Below the pieces are notes generated by a model, which saw only the letters and a program-made list of their open reading frames with translations, did no database searches and was not told the DNA's origin. A stretch of 64,000 nt of DNA from Pirellulales bacterium (GTDB lineage Bacteria > Planctomycetota > Planctomycetia > Pirellulales > UBA1268). Below are positions 1 through 11,485 of the stretch, piece after piece (position 1 is the stretch's first letter; each line of letters begins with the position of its first letter). The position numbers and the translations under genes were made by a program. The stretch spans positions 35,158 to 99,157 of the forward strand of contig JADHSL010000005.1 in NCBI GenBank assembly GCA_016776925.1, written 5' to 3'.

Positions 1-2
1 TT

Positions 3-1580
3 TCTTTAGCTACGGGTACCACAGCCGTAGGACTGGCGACACTCGCTGTGAGTGTACTTGTACCGATCAAAATGTTTGGCATCTTTTCAGCAATCGGTGT
101 TGTTGTGAGTTTCATCATTTTGATTACGTTGATACCTGCGTGCCTTGAACTTTTCCCACCAAAACTTCGTCTCGGTGCAGCAGGCAGTGAAGAAGACGGT
201 GACTCGTGGCGTCCTATTGAAGAGAGTCCGTGGTGGGGTGTTGGTGAATGGATCACACGACACAACGTTTCAGTCGCCACAATTTGTCTCCTCGTCATGG
301 CAGGCATTGGCTATGGCATGACCCGTGTAGAAAGTAGCGTTCAGCTCATGAGGCTATTTTCGCCTCAGGCTCGAATTCGACAGGACTATCGTTGGCTTGA
401 GAAAAAACTTGGGCCACTCGTTCCAATGGAAATACTCATTCGCTGTGATCAAGAAAAGTGTGATCTCAATTTCCTGGAACGAATGGAACTCGTAGATGAA
501 ATACAGCGGGAGATTGGTGAACTCGGTGAGGTAGGTAGTTCTCTCTCGACCGTCACCTTTGGCCGGAGTCTTGACGTCGGTGGTGGCGGAATTGGTGGCG
601 CTGCAGGCCGTGTATTCGGCCTGAATGCGCGAACACGACGGAGCGTTCTCAACAGAAGACTTGTCGCCCATCGTGATGAATTTCTTGATGGTGACTATCT
701 GCGTGAAGCAAAGGTAGTAAGTGACGAAGGAACTCGTGATCAGGAACTGTGGAGAATTAGTGCTCGTGTCAGTGCGACTAAAGAAGTCGACTACGCGGAG
801 TTCAAGCGTGACCTCCAGTCAAAAATCGACCCGATTCTGGCCAGCTACAAATCTGACGGCACGCACGGAATTTCTGTCGACTACACTGGTCTTGTACCAC
901 TGGTCTACAAAGCACAACATTCCTTGCTCGACGGGCTTATTGCTGGCTTCATTAGTGACTTTGCAATAATTGTTCTGGTCATGGTGCTTCTTTGCCGGGC
1001 TGCCTCCGCGGGGCTCGTGCTTCTACTTCCTGCTGCCTTTCCTGCTGTTGTTGTCTTCGGAGGAATGGGTTGGGGGAATGCGCTTCTAAAGAGTTTCGGA
1101 ACAGGAAACCTTCTTATCGATATCGGCACCGTAATGGCTCCTTGCGTTGCACTCGGTGTTACCGTTGACGATGTTGTTCATTTCATGCTTTGGTTCAGAC
1201 GTGGTATTTCTGATGGTATGGACCGTAAACAAGCAACTATGCTGGCCTACAAAGGGTGTGCTCGAGCGATGTATCAAAGCTGGGGTGTCATTGGTATTGG
1301 CCTGTCAGTCTTTTCGCTCTCACCGTTTGGGCCGACACAGCGATTCGGTCATATGATGCTCGCCATGCTCACTGTTGCATTGGTTGGAAACCTTGTGTTG
1401 CTTCCAGCACTCTTGGCCGGGCCACTTGGTGATATTTTTGGATGGAGTGTACTTCGTCTGAATCGCAAAAGGTCAGAAAAGCAGGATCAACGCCGGGTGA
1501 GGACTGAGGCTGGAACAGATGCTCTTCCACAGCCTCACGTGTTGCCTGAACCGGCGACGAAGCAGGTTGTTCATGCCTGA
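3..1580 (+). CDS. MMPL/RND-family membrane transporter, C-terminal part (5' end outside window)
   Basis: Frame stays open to the left edge upstream of the listed 48 start; multiple TM segments and RND-like C-terminal repeat (GTVMAPCVALGVTVDDVVHFMLWFRR). Confidence 0.8.
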   Translation, partial: SLATGTTAVGLATLAVSVLVPIKMFGIFSAIGVVVSFIILITLIPACLELFPPKLRLGAAGSEEDGDSWRPIEESPWWGVGEWITRHNVSVATICLLVMAGIGYGMTRVESSVQLMRLFSPQARIRQDYRWLEKKLGPLVPMEILIRCDQEKCDLNFLERMELVDEIQREIGELGEVGSSLSTVTFGRSLDVGGGGIGGAAGRVFGLNARTRRSVLNRRLVAHRDEFLDGDYLREAKVVSDEGTRDQELWRISARVSATKEVDYAEFKRDLQSKIDPILASYKSDGTHGISVDYTGLVPLVYKAQHSLLDGLIAGFISDFAIIVLVMVLLCRAASAGLVLLLPAAFPAVVVFGGMGWGNALLKSFGTGNLLIDIGTVMAPCVALGVTVDDVVHFMLWFRRGISDGMDRKQATMLAYKGCARAMYQSWGVIGIGLSVFSLSPFGPTQRFGHMMLAMLTVALVGNLVLLPALLAGPLGDIFGWSVLRLNRKRSEKQDQRRVRTEAGTDALPQPHVLPEPATKQVVHA

Positions 1581-2796
1581 GAATGACGTGGCTTCAGGGG
1601 CACTTTCAGAGGCCACTGTCTTTATTAAGCCAAAGCGTGCTCGCCCATTTTTCGGCCGTCATCCATGGGTCCTTGATTCGGCGGTGCTGCGTGTTCACGG
1701 TGAACCCACTGATGGAGCCGTGGTCGATGTTGTGACGCACGATGGCAACTTCATTGCCCGAGGCCTATGGAATGCATCAAGCCGAATTCGTGTTCGATTG
1801 TATTCCTTTGTACAGGACCAAGCTCTTGATGAAGTATTCTGGAATGCTCGTATCGAAAATGCAGTTGGCTTACGACAACAACTCGGCCTTCTTTCCAAAA
1901 AGACTGGCTGCCGGCTCATAAACAGTGAAGGCGATAGTCTCTCTGGCATCATTGTCGATCAATATGGCTCCTACCTCGCTTTACAAGTGACAGCCCTCGC
2001 AATGGCTGAACGGATCGACATGATCTGCGATAGCCTTGAACGCCTTGTACAACCAAAAGGTATCTTGCTTCGTGGCGCCGAACGAGGGCTGGGGAAACTT
2101 GAGGGGCTTCATTTGCCTGATCGACTGCTCCGTGGTGAATCACCTGTTGGACCAATCTTTGTTGAGGAACATGGCCTTCGCTTTGGTGTCGATCTTACCG
2201 AGGGACAAAAGACTGGCTATTACCTGGATCAAAAAGAAAACCGACAAGCTGCAGCGGCCTATGCTGCCGGGCGGCGAGTCCTTGATATGTTCTGCTACTC
2301 CGGAGGTTTTGGAGTAGCGAGTGCCGTTTCTGGAAAAGCTAGTTCAGTTCTTTCTGTTGATTCAAGCATCAAAGCGATTTCACTGGTACGGGCAAATGCA
2401 GAACTTAACAATGCAACAACAATGACGGTTGAGCAGGCCGATGCATTTGAAAAGCTCGCTTCTCTTGAAGAAGAGAATGCACAGTTTGGCATGGTCGTAC
2501 TTGATCCACCAAAGTTTGCCCGCAGTCGAGCATCTGCCTCTGACGCGCTTCGAGCATATCACCGAATAAATCGTCTTGGTGTCGATCTCCTTGAACCTGG
2601 TGGAGTTCTGGTAACGTGCAGTTGTTCTGGAGCGATCGCCCGTGATGACTTTCTCATGATGCTTTCAGCAGTAGCCCAACGAAGCGGTCGAACACTACAG
2701 CTTCTCGAGTACCGCGGCGCTGCTCCTGACCACCCGGTCAACCTCCACTGCCTGGAGGGTGAATATTTAAAGTGCGTTATCGCTCGAGTGCACTAA
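1573..2796 (+). CDS. Class I SAM-dependent rRNA methyltransferase, RlmI/PUA-like
   Basis: PUA-like N-term (KPKRARPFFGRHPWVLDSAV), GVDLTEGQKTGYYLDQKENR, VLDMFCYSGGFGV, VVLDPPKFARS motifs; ATG at 1573 overlaps the upstream stop. Confidence 0.85.
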   Translation: MPENDVASGALSEATVFIKPKRARPFFGRHPWVLDSAVLRVHGEPTDGAVVDVVTHDGNFIARGLWNASSRIRVRLYSFVQDQALDEVFWNARIENAVGLRQQLGLLSKKTGCRLINSEGDSLSGIIVDQYGSYLALQVTALAMAERIDMICDSLERLVQPKGILLRGAERGLGKLEGLHLPDRLLRGESPVGPIFVEEHGLRFGVDLTEGQKTGYYLDQKENRQAAAAYAAGRRVLDMFCYSGGFGVASAVSGKASSVLSVDSSIKAISLVRANAELNNATTMTVEQADAFEKLASLEEENAQFGMVVLDPPKFARSRASASDALRAYHRINRLGVDLLEPGGVLVTCSCSGAIARDDFLMMLSAVAQRSGRTLQLLEYRGAAPDHPVNLHCLEGEYLKCVIARVH

Positions 2797-2823
2797 GACA
2801 GGACAGTGACGTCCTACGTGACT

Positions 2824-3138
2824 TCAAACCTTCTTGATCCTGGTAAACTCGTCGATCGTAACGGTCGTTAACTCCCCGTCATCTCTGGCAAGGATGAGCA
2901 CATCACTATAAACCTTGTCGTCGGCATTTCGCCGAAAATGAAGTCCGTGCCGACGCCGCTCCCGCCGCAATACCTTTCCGACAGTAGTCGTACTCCACGT
3001 GGCACTTGAGCCAACAGTCACGCCATGGATTACCTCGACCCGATCTCCAGGCTTCAGGCCGTCATACACTTCACGTAATTCCTGCTCTGCTGTATTCATA
3101 CTCGTAACCCTAGCTGGTAGTAGCACGGACCGGACCAT
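2824..3138 (-). CDS. Conserved-looking small hypothetical protein
   Basis: 104-aa ORF filling a gap between genes; no family recognised; an internal Met (about 3099) may be the start. Confidence 0.5.
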   Translation of the reverse strand: MVRSVLLPARVTSMNTAEQELREVYDGLKPGDRVEVIHGVTVGSSATWSTTTVGKVLRRERRRHGLHFRRNADDKVYSDVLILARDDGELTTVTIDEFTRIKKV

Positions 3139-3177
3139 TTCATGTCGGTCCTGTTCATCAGAATCTACCGAATTGAA

Positions 3178-4182
3178 TCAAACTTCTTTTGAATCAATCC
3201 ATTTCATCATCTTCCTCAAATGGCGACCCGTTTCAGTCAACTTATGTTCCCGTTCACGACGACGCGTTGCCTTGAACATGGCGGCTCCGGCTCGATTTTC
3301 AAGAATCCAGTCTCTTGCGAATTCACCAGCTTGAATCTCTTCAAGAATCTTCTTCATTTCAGCTCGTGTTTCATCAGTAATCACACGATTTCCTCGAGTG
3401 TAGTCACCGTATTCTGCTGTATTGGAAACACTGTATCTCATGTATTCCAAACCACCCTGATAAAGAAGATCGACGATTAATTTCATCTCGTGAAGACACT
3501 CAAAATACGCCATCTCAGGCTGATAGCCTGCTTCTACCAATGTATCAAAGCCAGCTTTAATCAGTTCTGATACACCTCCACAGAGAACCGCCTGTTCACC
3601 GAACAGATCGGTTTCAGTTTCTTCCGCGATGGTCGTCTCTATAACACCACCACGAGTGCCGCCAACGCCTTTCGCATAGGCCAGCCCAATCTTTTTTGTC
3701 TCTTCTGAAGCTCCTTCACCGAGTGCAATAAGACAGGGAACACCACCACCTTTTTCGTACTCACTTCGAACCAGATGACCAGGGCCTTTCGGCGCAACCA
3801 GCAGAATATCATGGCCGGGAGGAGGTTCAACTTGATTGAAGTGAAAATTAAATCCATGACTCGCCATAAGAACCGCACCGGCCTTAAGGTTTGGCTTAAT
3901 TGAGGTCTTGTAGACATCACCCTGCAACTCATCTGGCAAAAGAATATTTACAACATCTGCCTGCTTCACTGCCTCTTCCACAGAGAGTGGATCAAAGCCA
4001 TGACTTTTGGCGAGATCGAAATTCGGTCCACCGGGACGTTGTGCAACAACGACGTTTAGGCCACTGTCACGAAGATTCTGTGCCTGAGCATGACCCTGAC
4101 TTCCATAACCAATGACGGCTATTGTTTTGCCTGAGAGAACGGCCAAATCGGCATCAGAATCGTAATAAATTGTGGCTGGCAC
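3178..4182 (-). CDS. ilvC: Ketol-acid reductoisomerase
   Basis: [76 protein letters not shown] motifs. Confidence 0.97.
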   Translation of the reverse strand: MPATIYYDSDADLAVLSGKTIAVIGYGSQGHAQAQNLRDSGLNVVVAQRPGGPNFDLAKSHGFDPLSVEEAVKQADVVNILLPDELQGDVYKTSIKPNLKAGAVLMASHGFNFHFNQVEPPPGHDILLVAPKGPGHLVRSEYEKGGGVPCLIALGEGASEETKKIGLAYAKGVGGTRGGVIETTIAEETETDLFGEQAVLCGGVSELIKAGFDTLVEAGYQPEMAYFECLHEMKLIVDLLYQGGLEYMRYSVSNTAEYGDYTRGNRVITDETRAEMKKILEEIQAGEFARDWILENRAGAAMFKATRRREREHKLTETGRHLRKMMKWIDSKEV

Positions 4183-4288
4183 GGGGGGCTCCTTTTGAAC
4201 CAGAGTAAAATCGAAAGTTTAGTTTGTACGGTATTTGTGACATCTAAGAACCCTCATTCTTCGATGACGAGCAGGTTCTTAAGATACA

Positions 4289-4819
4289 TTAACTGGCGTC
4301 CGCTGACTCCGTATCGGACTGGTCGCAACTTGGGCTACTACCTCGGACCATTGCAATCCTGCCTGTTCGAACCAACTCAAGAATGCCCAATGGACGAATC
4401 ATATCGACAAAGGCTTCAATTTTATTTTCAGTCCCAGAAATCTCAACAATTACGCTGTCAGCAGCAACGTCAACAACTCGTCCACGAAATATTTCTGCCA
4501 AACCCCTGACGTTCGAGCGATCCTGTCCAGCCGAAGCAGATACTTTTACAAGCATCAGATCGCGTTCGACATAATTTCTTGAACTTATGTCATCAACGCT
4601 CACCACTGTGACAATTTTTTCAAGTTGCCGCCGAACCTGTTCCTGAACTCTATTGTCACCTCGCAGCACAAAAGTCATTCGCGAAAAACCGGGATTATCA
4701 GTCTCCCCAACTGCAAGGCTATCAATGTTATAGCCACGGGAAGCAAGCATTCCCGAGATGTGGGCAAGTACACCAGGAACATTCTGAACGGTTGCAGAAA
4801 GAACGTGTCGCATCAGCAT
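4289..4819 (-). CDS. ilvN: Acetolactate synthase small (regulatory) subunit
   Basis: [41 protein letters not shown] (ACT domain) and [11 protein letters not shown] extends to 4915 but Met at 4819 fits homologous starts better. Confidence 0.93.
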   Translation of the reverse strand: MLMRHVLSATVQNVPGVLAHISGMLASRGYNIDSLAVGETDNPGFSRMTFVLRGDNRVQEQVRRQLEKIVTVVSVDDISSRNYVERDLMLVKVSASAGQDRSNVRGLAEIFRGRVVDVAADSVIVEISGTENKIEAFVDMIRPLGILELVRTGRIAMVRGSSPSCDQSDTESADAS

Positions 4820-5111
4820 GGCCTCAGCCTGGGAGTGCCATGCCGGCCTGCTGGCGTCTACCCTACGGGTGAAAATTGAGTATTTGACCGAATTGCTCAG
4901 TCTAATTTCGATCATAGGCCGAATTCAAGCCACTTCCTTCATGAAAGCGTGCCGTCTGGAACTCAGCCAAAGCTCTAATGGATTGACAAATGACAGAAAA
5001 CACCGATATTTGCAGTACTCGCCGGATTTCATTATTGAATTTTGGCCAGTCGTACCACCCAATGCTGGTGTACGGATTTCTCAGATACCAACAGAAAGTG
5101 AACCTCTTACC

Positions 5112-5912
5112 GTGTCGAATGTCCTCGCTCAAGAATTAATCGAAGCTGGTGTCCACTTTGGCCATCGCTCGAGTCGCTGGAATCCAAAAATGCGGCCCTA
5201 CATATTTGGCCGCAAAAACCTTATTCACATCATTGACGTCCGCGAAACAATTCGTGGTCTTTTACGTGGTAAGAAGTACCTGAAGCAAGTTGCTGCAACA
5301 GGCAGCCTTGTTTTGTTCGTTGGAACAAAACGACAAGGACAAGAAGCCATTGCACGTGAAGCCAATCGCTGTGGAATGCCCTACGTAAGTGAGCGATGGC
5401 TTGGTGGCACACTGACTAATTTCCGAACGATTCGTAATCGATTGGCTCGGCTTGAGGAACTGGAGGAATTACTTCCTTCTGATGCCTTCCATAACTATTC
5501 CAAGAAAATGCAGTCTTCGTTGCGACGAGAGCACAGAAAAATGCTCCGTAATCTTGGTGGTATTCGCACACTTTCCCGACTACCAGAATGTCTGGTTATC
5601 TTTGATCCAAAGAAAGAAAAGAACGCGATCAATGAAGCTCGAAAGATGGGAATCACGACCGTCGCTCTTATTGATACCGATTGCGACCCGGACGTCGTTG
5701 ATCTTCCTATTCCTGGTAATGATGATTCCATTCGCTCAATCGAACTCGTCGCTTCTCGGCTGGCTGATGCCATCCTCGAAGGCAAGGCGGACGTCGCGGA
5801 GAAAAAACAGTCAAAGGATGAGGGTGCCAGTTCGGAAACCAAACCTGCGAAGCCTGCACCAAAAGCTCGCGGGAATGTCACACCACCTTCTCCAAATCCT
5901 GCAAAAACCTGA
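5112..5912 (+). CDS. rpsB: 30S ribosomal protein S2
   Basis: [59 protein letters not shown]. In-frame GTG at 5112 is the likely start rather than 4818. Confidence 0.96.
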   Translation: MSNVLAQELIEAGVHFGHRSSRWNPKMRPYIFGRKNLIHIIDVRETIRGLLRGKKYLKQVAATGSLVLFVGTKRQGQEAIAREANRCGMPYVSERWLGGTLTNFRTIRNRLARLEELEELLPSDAFHNYSKKMQSSLRREHRKMLRNLGGIRTLSRLPECLVIFDPKKEKNAINEARKMGITTVALIDTDCDPDVVDLPIPGNDDSIRSIELVASRLADAILEGKADVAEKKQSKDEGASSETKPAKPAPKARGNVTPPSPNPAKT

Positions 5913-6061
5913 CCCACGAGACCGCGTAACCGGTCTTGTGCTTTTGTAGCTACAAGAGGACGTGTGTACTCGGTTCCGAACGTCACACCACACTCCTTCG
6001 ACGAGTCGACTCATTTTGCTTTTCAACACAATCTCTCACACGACATGAGGACTTAAGAATA

Positions 6062-6910
6062 ATGGCAGCAGTCACAGCCGCCGCAGTAATGGCACTGCGA
6101 GAAAAAACCGGTTTACCAATGATGGAGTGCAAAAAAGCACTTACTGAATGTGGTGGCGATACAGAACAAGCCGTTGAATGGCTGAGAAAACAAGGCGTCA
6201 AAACGCAAGCGATGCGAGCTGATCGTGAAACTTCGATGGGCCGGCTTGCCATCTATACTGACCTTGAAAAGGGTGTTGGGACTCTTGTCGAACTAAAATG
6301 TGAAAGTGCACCAGTAGCGGGCAGTCCTGATTTCATGGATTTCGTGAATGATATAGCGAAGACACTTGCTCTTGGATCTGGTGCCAATTCGCCAGAAGAA
6401 CTCCTGGCCCAAAAAAGCCAAGCGCATCCTGATAAGACCCTTGGAGAGATCAAGGACGATCTATTCAATCGAATGCGAGAAGTTTTTGAACTCTCTCGAA
6501 TCTGCCGTATCGATGCTCCCTGTGGCGGATACGCCCATCATGATGGCTCAAAGGCAGCTCTTGTTGAGATCGCTGGTGAAACGGCTGGCCCACAAGCAGC
6601 AGAAGTTGCGAAGGACGTAGCAATGCATATTGTGGCACTCTCGCCGAAAGCGATTGTTAAAGAGGATCTGGATCAAGCAGTTGTTGATAAAGAACGTGAG
6701 ATTCTGACAGAGGCTGCAAAGCAGGAAGGGAAGCCAGAAAATATCATTCATAAAATGATTGAGGGCCGGCTTCGCAATTTCTTCAGCCAGTGTGTGCTCC
6801 TTGAGCAGCCTTTCGTAAAAGACGACAAACAGAGCGTTGGCAAACTCTTGAAGAGTGCTGGCCTGAGCGTCAAACGAATGGAACATTGGAAAATCGGCAG
6901 TGGAGATTAA
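6062..6910 (+). CDS. tsf: Translation elongation factor Ts
   Basis: ALREKTGLPMMECKKALTECGGDTEQAVEWLRKQG; ATG at 6062 follows rpsB. Confidence 0.97.
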   Translation: MAAVTAAAVMALREKTGLPMMECKKALTECGGDTEQAVEWLRKQGVKTQAMRADRETSMGRLAIYTDLEKGVGTLVELKCESAPVAGSPDFMDFVNDIAKTLALGSGANSPEELLAQKSQAHPDKTLGEIKDDLFNRMREVFELSRICRIDAPCGGYAHHDGSKAALVEIAGETAGPQAAEVAKDVAMHIVALSPKAIVKEDLDQAVVDKEREILTEAAKQEGKPENIIHKMIEGRLRNFFSQCVLLEQPFVKDDKQSVGKLLKSAGLSVKRMEHWKIGSGD

Positions 6911-7000
6911 TGTGTCGAGCGAATAGAAACGTGGCTCAACGTTTGATCTACCTCAACTTCCCCTCGGTTCTGAACATCCATTCAAAGTAAACTACATTTC

Positions 7001-7744
7001 ATGCCATCTGCTCCTTACCGTCGAGTGCTCTTAAAGCTTTCAGGAGAAAGCTTCTCTCATGCTGGTGAACGTGGTATTGCGATGGAAGAAGTTCTTCATA
7101 TCGCGAACCAGACCGTTCAGGCGGCTGCTCGTGGAACACAACTGGCCGTTGTCATCGGTGGTGGCAACATTCTTCGAGGCGCTTCCTTCACTGCAGGGAA
7201 CAGTGGTGTCCAGGAAGCAACAGCTCACTACATGGGCATGCTAGCAACCGTGATTAATGGCTTGGCACTGCAAGATGCAATCGAAACACTCGGTGTCGAA
7301 ACTCGCTTGATGACTGCTATTCGAATGGACGGAGTTGCCGAACCATACATTCGCCGCAGAGCCCGCCATCATCTCGACAAAGGTATCATTGTCATTCTGG
7401 CAGCAGGCACTGGGAGTCCATTTGTGACGACTGACACAGCCGCGGCTCAGCGTGCACTTGAACTGGAAGCGGATATCTTAATGAAAGCGACGCGTGTCGA
7501 TGGAGTTTATTCAGATGACCCTGAGAAAAACCCTCATGCAGTCCTTTATCGCGATCTTACTTTTCAACAAGTTCGAGAACAGAATCTAAGAGTTATGGAT
7601 GCAACTGCAATCTCACAATGCATGGAACACGACATGCCTATTCTCGTATTTAATTATCGTAAGGATGGCAATATTGAGCGAGCAGTTGCCGGTGAAAAGT
7701 GTGGCACGCTGGTAAGCAGCCGTGCCGAGGCTGCTTCGAGTTAG
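7001..7744 (+). CDS. pyrH: UMP kinase
   Basis: [49 protein letters not shown]. Confidence 0.97.
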   Translation: MPSAPYRRVLLKLSGESFSHAGERGIAMEEVLHIANQTVQAAARGTQLAVVIGGGNILRGASFTAGNSGVQEATAHYMGMLATVINGLALQDAIETLGVETRLMTAIRMDGVAEPYIRRRARHHLDKGIIVILAAGTGSPFVTTDTAAAQRALELEADILMKATRVDGVYSDDPEKNPHAVLYRDLTFQQVREQNLRVMDATAISQCMEHDMPILVFNYRKDGNIERAVAGEKCGTLVSSRAEAASS

Positions 7745-7844
7745 CAAAAGCTTGCTTGCTGGTGGCAGGAGGGTGACAATCCGTGTCAACAAAAGGCCGT
7801 TTATAGAACCAGTTCGTCTTGTTTTGGGGTAAGGAGAAAAGAAA

Positions 7845-8405
7845 ATGGCAGCTGATGAAATTCTTCTTGGTGCAGAAGAACGGATGGAGAAAGCAGTCGA
7901 TGTCTTTCGGAACTCACTCACTGGAATTCGTACCGGCCGTGCGAATCCAGGGCTCGTCGATTCATTACGAGCTGAAGTCTATGGATCACCTACTCCAATC
8001 AAATCTCTGGCGAATGTCGGGGCGCCCGAACCAAATCAGATCGTTATTCGACCATTCGACCCGGGAACAATTAAGGACATCGAAAAAGCAATTCAGTCAA
8101 GTGACCTAGGACTCAATCCTCAGAGTGATGGGAGGGTCATACGTATTATCATTCCATCACTTTCGACTGATGTTCGTAAGAAAATGACTGCTCGCATTAA
8201 AGAACTTGCAGAAGAAGCCCGTGTCTCAATCCGCAACGTACGACGCGATGCAAACAAGGCTGCTGACGGTGAAAAAAGTAGTGGCGACATGACAGAAGAT
8301 GATTGCAACGGCACGAAAGAAGATGTTCAGGATCTTACGAAAAAGTTCGAGGGCCAGGTAAGCGATCTTGCAAAAGCAAAAGAAACCGAAGTAATGGACG
8401 ATTAA
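7845..8405 (+). CDS. frr: Ribosome recycling factor
   Basis: SLTGIRTGRANPGLVDSLRAEVYGSPTPIKSLANV; IRNVRRDANK; follows pyrH as in the canonical operon. Confidence 0.96.
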   Translation: MAADEILLGAEERMEKAVDVFRNSLTGIRTGRANPGLVDSLRAEVYGSPTPIKSLANVGAPEPNQIVIRPFDPGTIKDIEKAIQSSDLGLNPQSDGRVIRIIIPSLSTDVRKKMTARIKELAEEARVSIRNVRRDANKAADGEKSSGDMTEDDCNGTKEDVQDLTKKFEGQVSDLAKAKETEVMDD

Positions 8406-8447
8406 CTTGCTTCTATTCGGAGAGTTTTGAGTCAGACAAGCACCCAT

Positions 8448-9431
8448 ATGACAACTTCCGACGTTACCATTCCCGTTCGGCTAACTAATATTGTTAAGCG
8501 ATATGGACGACGAACTGTACTTGATGGTGTTTCAATCGATGTAACTCCTGGGGTGACTGGTCTTGTTGGACCCAACGGTGCTGGTAAAAGCACTCTTGTC
8601 CGATCAATTCTTGGTCTTGTCCGGCTTGCAAGTGGTCAGGCACGCGTATTTGGAAATGACCCATATCGGAAACCTCGTCGTGTTCGTCAGATTGTTGGCG
8701 TTGTTCCCGAAGATGAATGCACCATTCCGGGTTTATCTGGTGTTGAAATGGTTCGATATGCCGCCCGTCTGTCAGGTCTGCCAGGCACTGAGGCGCTTCG
8801 GAGATCCCACGAAGTGCTGGATTGGTGTGATGCTGGCCAAGAGCGTTATCGGCCGGTTGAAACACTCTCGGTCGGCACCCGACAAAAAGTCTCTTTTGCA
8901 GCAGCTATCGTTCATGATCCCGACATGGTGATTCTTGATGAACCGACAAACGGTCTCGACCCAATTGAGCGGCGGGCAATGCTTGGCCGTCTCACCACTC
9001 TTGCCAAAGACCACGGGAAAACAATATTTGTTTCAACCCATGTTCTTCCTGACGTGCAAGCCATTTGCGACCGCGTTATTGTGCTTGCTCAGGGCCGTGT
9101 ACAACTTGCAGGTACCATTGAAACACTTACAAAGCCTCCACAGCCTGAGCACCACCTAGCTGGTTCAGGCCCGCTTGAGCAACTTGCTACAAAACTTTCC
9201 GAGCGTGGTCTACCTGCTCGTGTAGAAGCAAATGAGACGGAATCAATCATCTCCCTTGTATCACCAAAACCAGAAAACATCCGTGATGTCTGGTCTGCAG
9301 CAGCCGAAGTTGGGGTGAGTATTCGTTCCCTCGCACCAGCAACTCGACCACTTGAAAAAATCTTTATCGATACACTGCGACGATCAGAACAACACCATGA
9401 CCAACACAACACCACGCAGGGGGACCGCTAA
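8448..9431 (+). CDS. ABC transporter ATP-binding protein
   Basis: Walker A GPNGAGKST, signature LSVGTRQKVSFAAAI, Walker B DMVILDEPTNGLD. Confidence 0.92.
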   Translation: MTTSDVTIPVRLTNIVKRYGRRTVLDGVSIDVTPGVTGLVGPNGAGKSTLVRSILGLVRLASGQARVFGNDPYRKPRRVRQIVGVVPEDECTIPGLSGVEMVRYAARLSGLPGTEALRRSHEVLDWCDAGQERYRPVETLSVGTRQKVSFAAAIVHDPDMVILDEPTNGLDPIERRAMLGRLTTLAKDHGKTIFVSTHVLPDVQAICDRVIVLAQGRVQLAGTIETLTKPPQPEHHLAGSGPLEQLATKLSERGLPARVEANETESIISLVSPKPENIRDVWSAAAEVGVSIRSLAPATRPLEKIFIDTLRRSEQHHDQHNTTQGDR

Positions 9432-10531
9432 TGCCACTGCAGGATGTTGGTTATCGTGCTTGGAATAATGAGCGATGTGGTCCTTCTTCAACAATCTGGG
9501 TTATTGCTTGGACTGGGATTCGCCTGGCTTGGGAAAGCCGCTGGCTTCGTCGGATGGTCTTTTTCGCATGGAGCCCGGCACTTCTTTTTGCAGCTAGTTT
9601 CTTTGCATTTGAACAGGCCGTCGACGAAGGACGACTGGCCTCACTTGGCACCGCTGCACAACGCGGTCGAAATCTTGATGGTATTGGGATGCTGGGTACC
9701 GTTCTTGCTGATGCACTAGGTGGCAATACCGATGAAGTGGATGTTGAAACAACCCGCCACCTTGTCTGGAGTCGTCTCTTATTAGCCTTCATGCGGGCGC
9801 CTCAGGCAATGCTTCTAGCGGCTGTCGTTGGCCTAGTTGCTCCAACACTGATTTCACGTGACTTAAGAGCAAAAGCATGGCTGATCTATTTCACGAGACC
9901 TGTGGGTCGCACAGAGTACATACTTGGCAAGTTCTTTATTCTCCTTTTGTTGGTTCTTGTTATCACCATGCTGCCGGCACTCGCACTATGGCTCACCGGC
10001 GTGCTTGTAAGTCCAAGCGTTTCAGTTGCATTTGAGACATGGGATCTACCAATTCGAATTGTCACCGCAAGCTTCATTCTGGCCGTTCCAACAGTCTTGC
10101 TGGCACTTGCTTATTCATCACTCACAACTGAAAGTCGAATTGCTAGTTTTGCATGGTTCGCAACGTGGGTTGCATGCTGGATTGCACATGGTGCTCTCAC
10201 AACGGCAGATCTTGTTGCCAGCACACAAGATGGTGGCGTTTATTCGATGGAAGGGACGCAAGAAGAGGAGGCGTCCCGTAGCCCAAAAGCAAAAGTCTCT
10301 CCGATCCGGCGCAACTTCCGTTGGTTTGCCCGTGCTGCGGGCATCGATGCCACGCTCGATCGATGGGCTTGGGTCTCTCCATATCATGCACTTGGTGCCG
10401 TCCAAGCGGCGATATTTGGAATTGATACAAGCCCACGTTCTTGGTGGCCATCATCAATGACATTGCTTGTAATGAGTGCTGGCAGTTTATGTATTCTCGC
10501 CTGGAGGATAACCGCTCCTGCGTCGAGTTAA
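9431..10531 (+). CDS. ABC-2 type permease
   Basis: Multi-TM protein overlapping the ATPase stop; APTLISRDLRAKAWLIYFTRPVGRTEYILGKFFILLLLV is ABC-2 permease-like. Confidence 0.75.
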   Translation: MPLQDVGYRAWNNERCGPSSTIWVIAWTGIRLAWESRWLRRMVFFAWSPALLFAASFFAFEQAVDEGRLASLGTAAQRGRNLDGIGMLGTVLADALGGNTDEVDVETTRHLVWSRLLLAFMRAPQAMLLAAVVGLVAPTLISRDLRAKAWLIYFTRPVGRTEYILGKFFILLLLVLVITMLPALALWLTGVLVSPSVSVAFETWDLPIRIVTASFILAVPTVLLALAYSSLTTESRIASFAWFATWVACWIAHGALTTADLVASTQDGGVYSMEGTQEEEASRSPKAKVSPIRRNFRWFARAAGIDATLDRWAWVSPYHALGAVQAAIFGIDTSPRSWWPSSMTLLVMSAGSLCILAWRITAPASS

Positions 10532-10558
10532 TCCAGATATTTCACCCATTCAACTACT

Positions 10559-11485
10559 ATGCTTTCTCTCCAGAACGTAACAAAGCTCTACGGCACTGTC
10601 ATTGGTGTCAATGATGTCTCGGCAGAACTTGGGCAGGGGGCTCATGGACTTCTTGGTCCAAATGGTGCAGGAAAAACAACGCTGCTCGGACTCATAACTG
10701 GGCAGCTCCGCCCCACTATTGGATCTGTAAATGTTTTTGGTGAGGCTCCTTTTGGAAACAGGCGAATTCTTTCCCGAATTGGATACTGTCCAGCCGCTGA
10801 CCTCACAGAACGTAATGCGACACCACGGGAATGGGTCACATACCTCATGCGATTAAGTGGCTTTGACGCCGCCGAAGCTCCCCGAAGAGCTGCACGTGCT
10901 CTCGACGAAGTCGGCCTTGGTGAGGCATGCACCCGTCCACTGTCAACACTTTCCAAAGGCATGCGACAACGTGCAAAACTAGCTGGTGCATTTGCACATG
11001 ATCCAGACCTACTGGTCCTCGATGAGCCATTTGATGGCCTCGATCCTGTTGCCCGGCATGACCTTGTTCATCTCGTGCGAATGTGGTCTCAAACTAGAAG
11101 TCTCATCGTAGCGAGCCACCTACTCCATGAAGTAGAAGCCCTACGAGCTGATCTCGCTGTCATCCTTGGAGGACGACTCGTTGCCAACGGTTCCGCATCC
11201 GAAATCCGTGAGCTTGTCGATGCGTTGCCTACAGAGGTCAAATTCAAAACATCATCTGTCGACAAACTTGCTCAGTTGGCGTGTGGAGCTGGTGTTGTGG
11301 AAACACTCTATATACCTAATGAAGACACACTTATTATCGGCACCAGACAAGCCGGTCGTCTTGCAGACATGGTTGCCAAAGCCGTTCATGACGGTCTAGT
11401 TGTCCGTGAAGTCATTGCTGAAGACAGAACACTCGAAGGCATTTTCAGTCGGCTGATGAAACTACACCGGGGAGTTGAGCAGTGA
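10559..11485 (+). CDS. ABC transporter ATP-binding protein
   Basis: GPNGAGKTT, LSKGMRQRAKLAGAF, LLVLDEPFDGLD. Confidence 0.92.
   Translation: MLSLQNVTKLYGTVIGVNDVSAELGQGAHGLLGPNGAGKTTLLGLITGQLRPTIGSVNVFGEAPFGNRRILSRIGYCPAADLTERNATPREWVTYLMRLSGFDAAEAPRRAARALDEVGLGEACTRPLSTLSKGMRQRAKLAGAFAHDPDLLVLDEPFDGLDPVARHDLVHLVRMWSQTRSLIVASHLLHEVEALRADLAVILGGRLVANGSASEIRELVDALPTEVKFKTSSVDKLAQLACGAGVVETLYIPNEDTLIIGTRQAGRLADMVAKAVHDGLVVREVIAEDRTLEGIFSRLMKLHRGVEQ

Noticed and set aside
3178-4819. Missing ilvB next to ilvN-ilvC
   Set aside because: The large subunit gene is often elsewhere in the chromosome; not unusual on its own.
4818-5111. N-terminal 98 codons of the ORF carrying rpsB
   Set aside because: Ribosomal S2 begins near [10 protein letters not shown]; the upstream part is antisense to ilvN and its leader, so the extension is probably untranslated.
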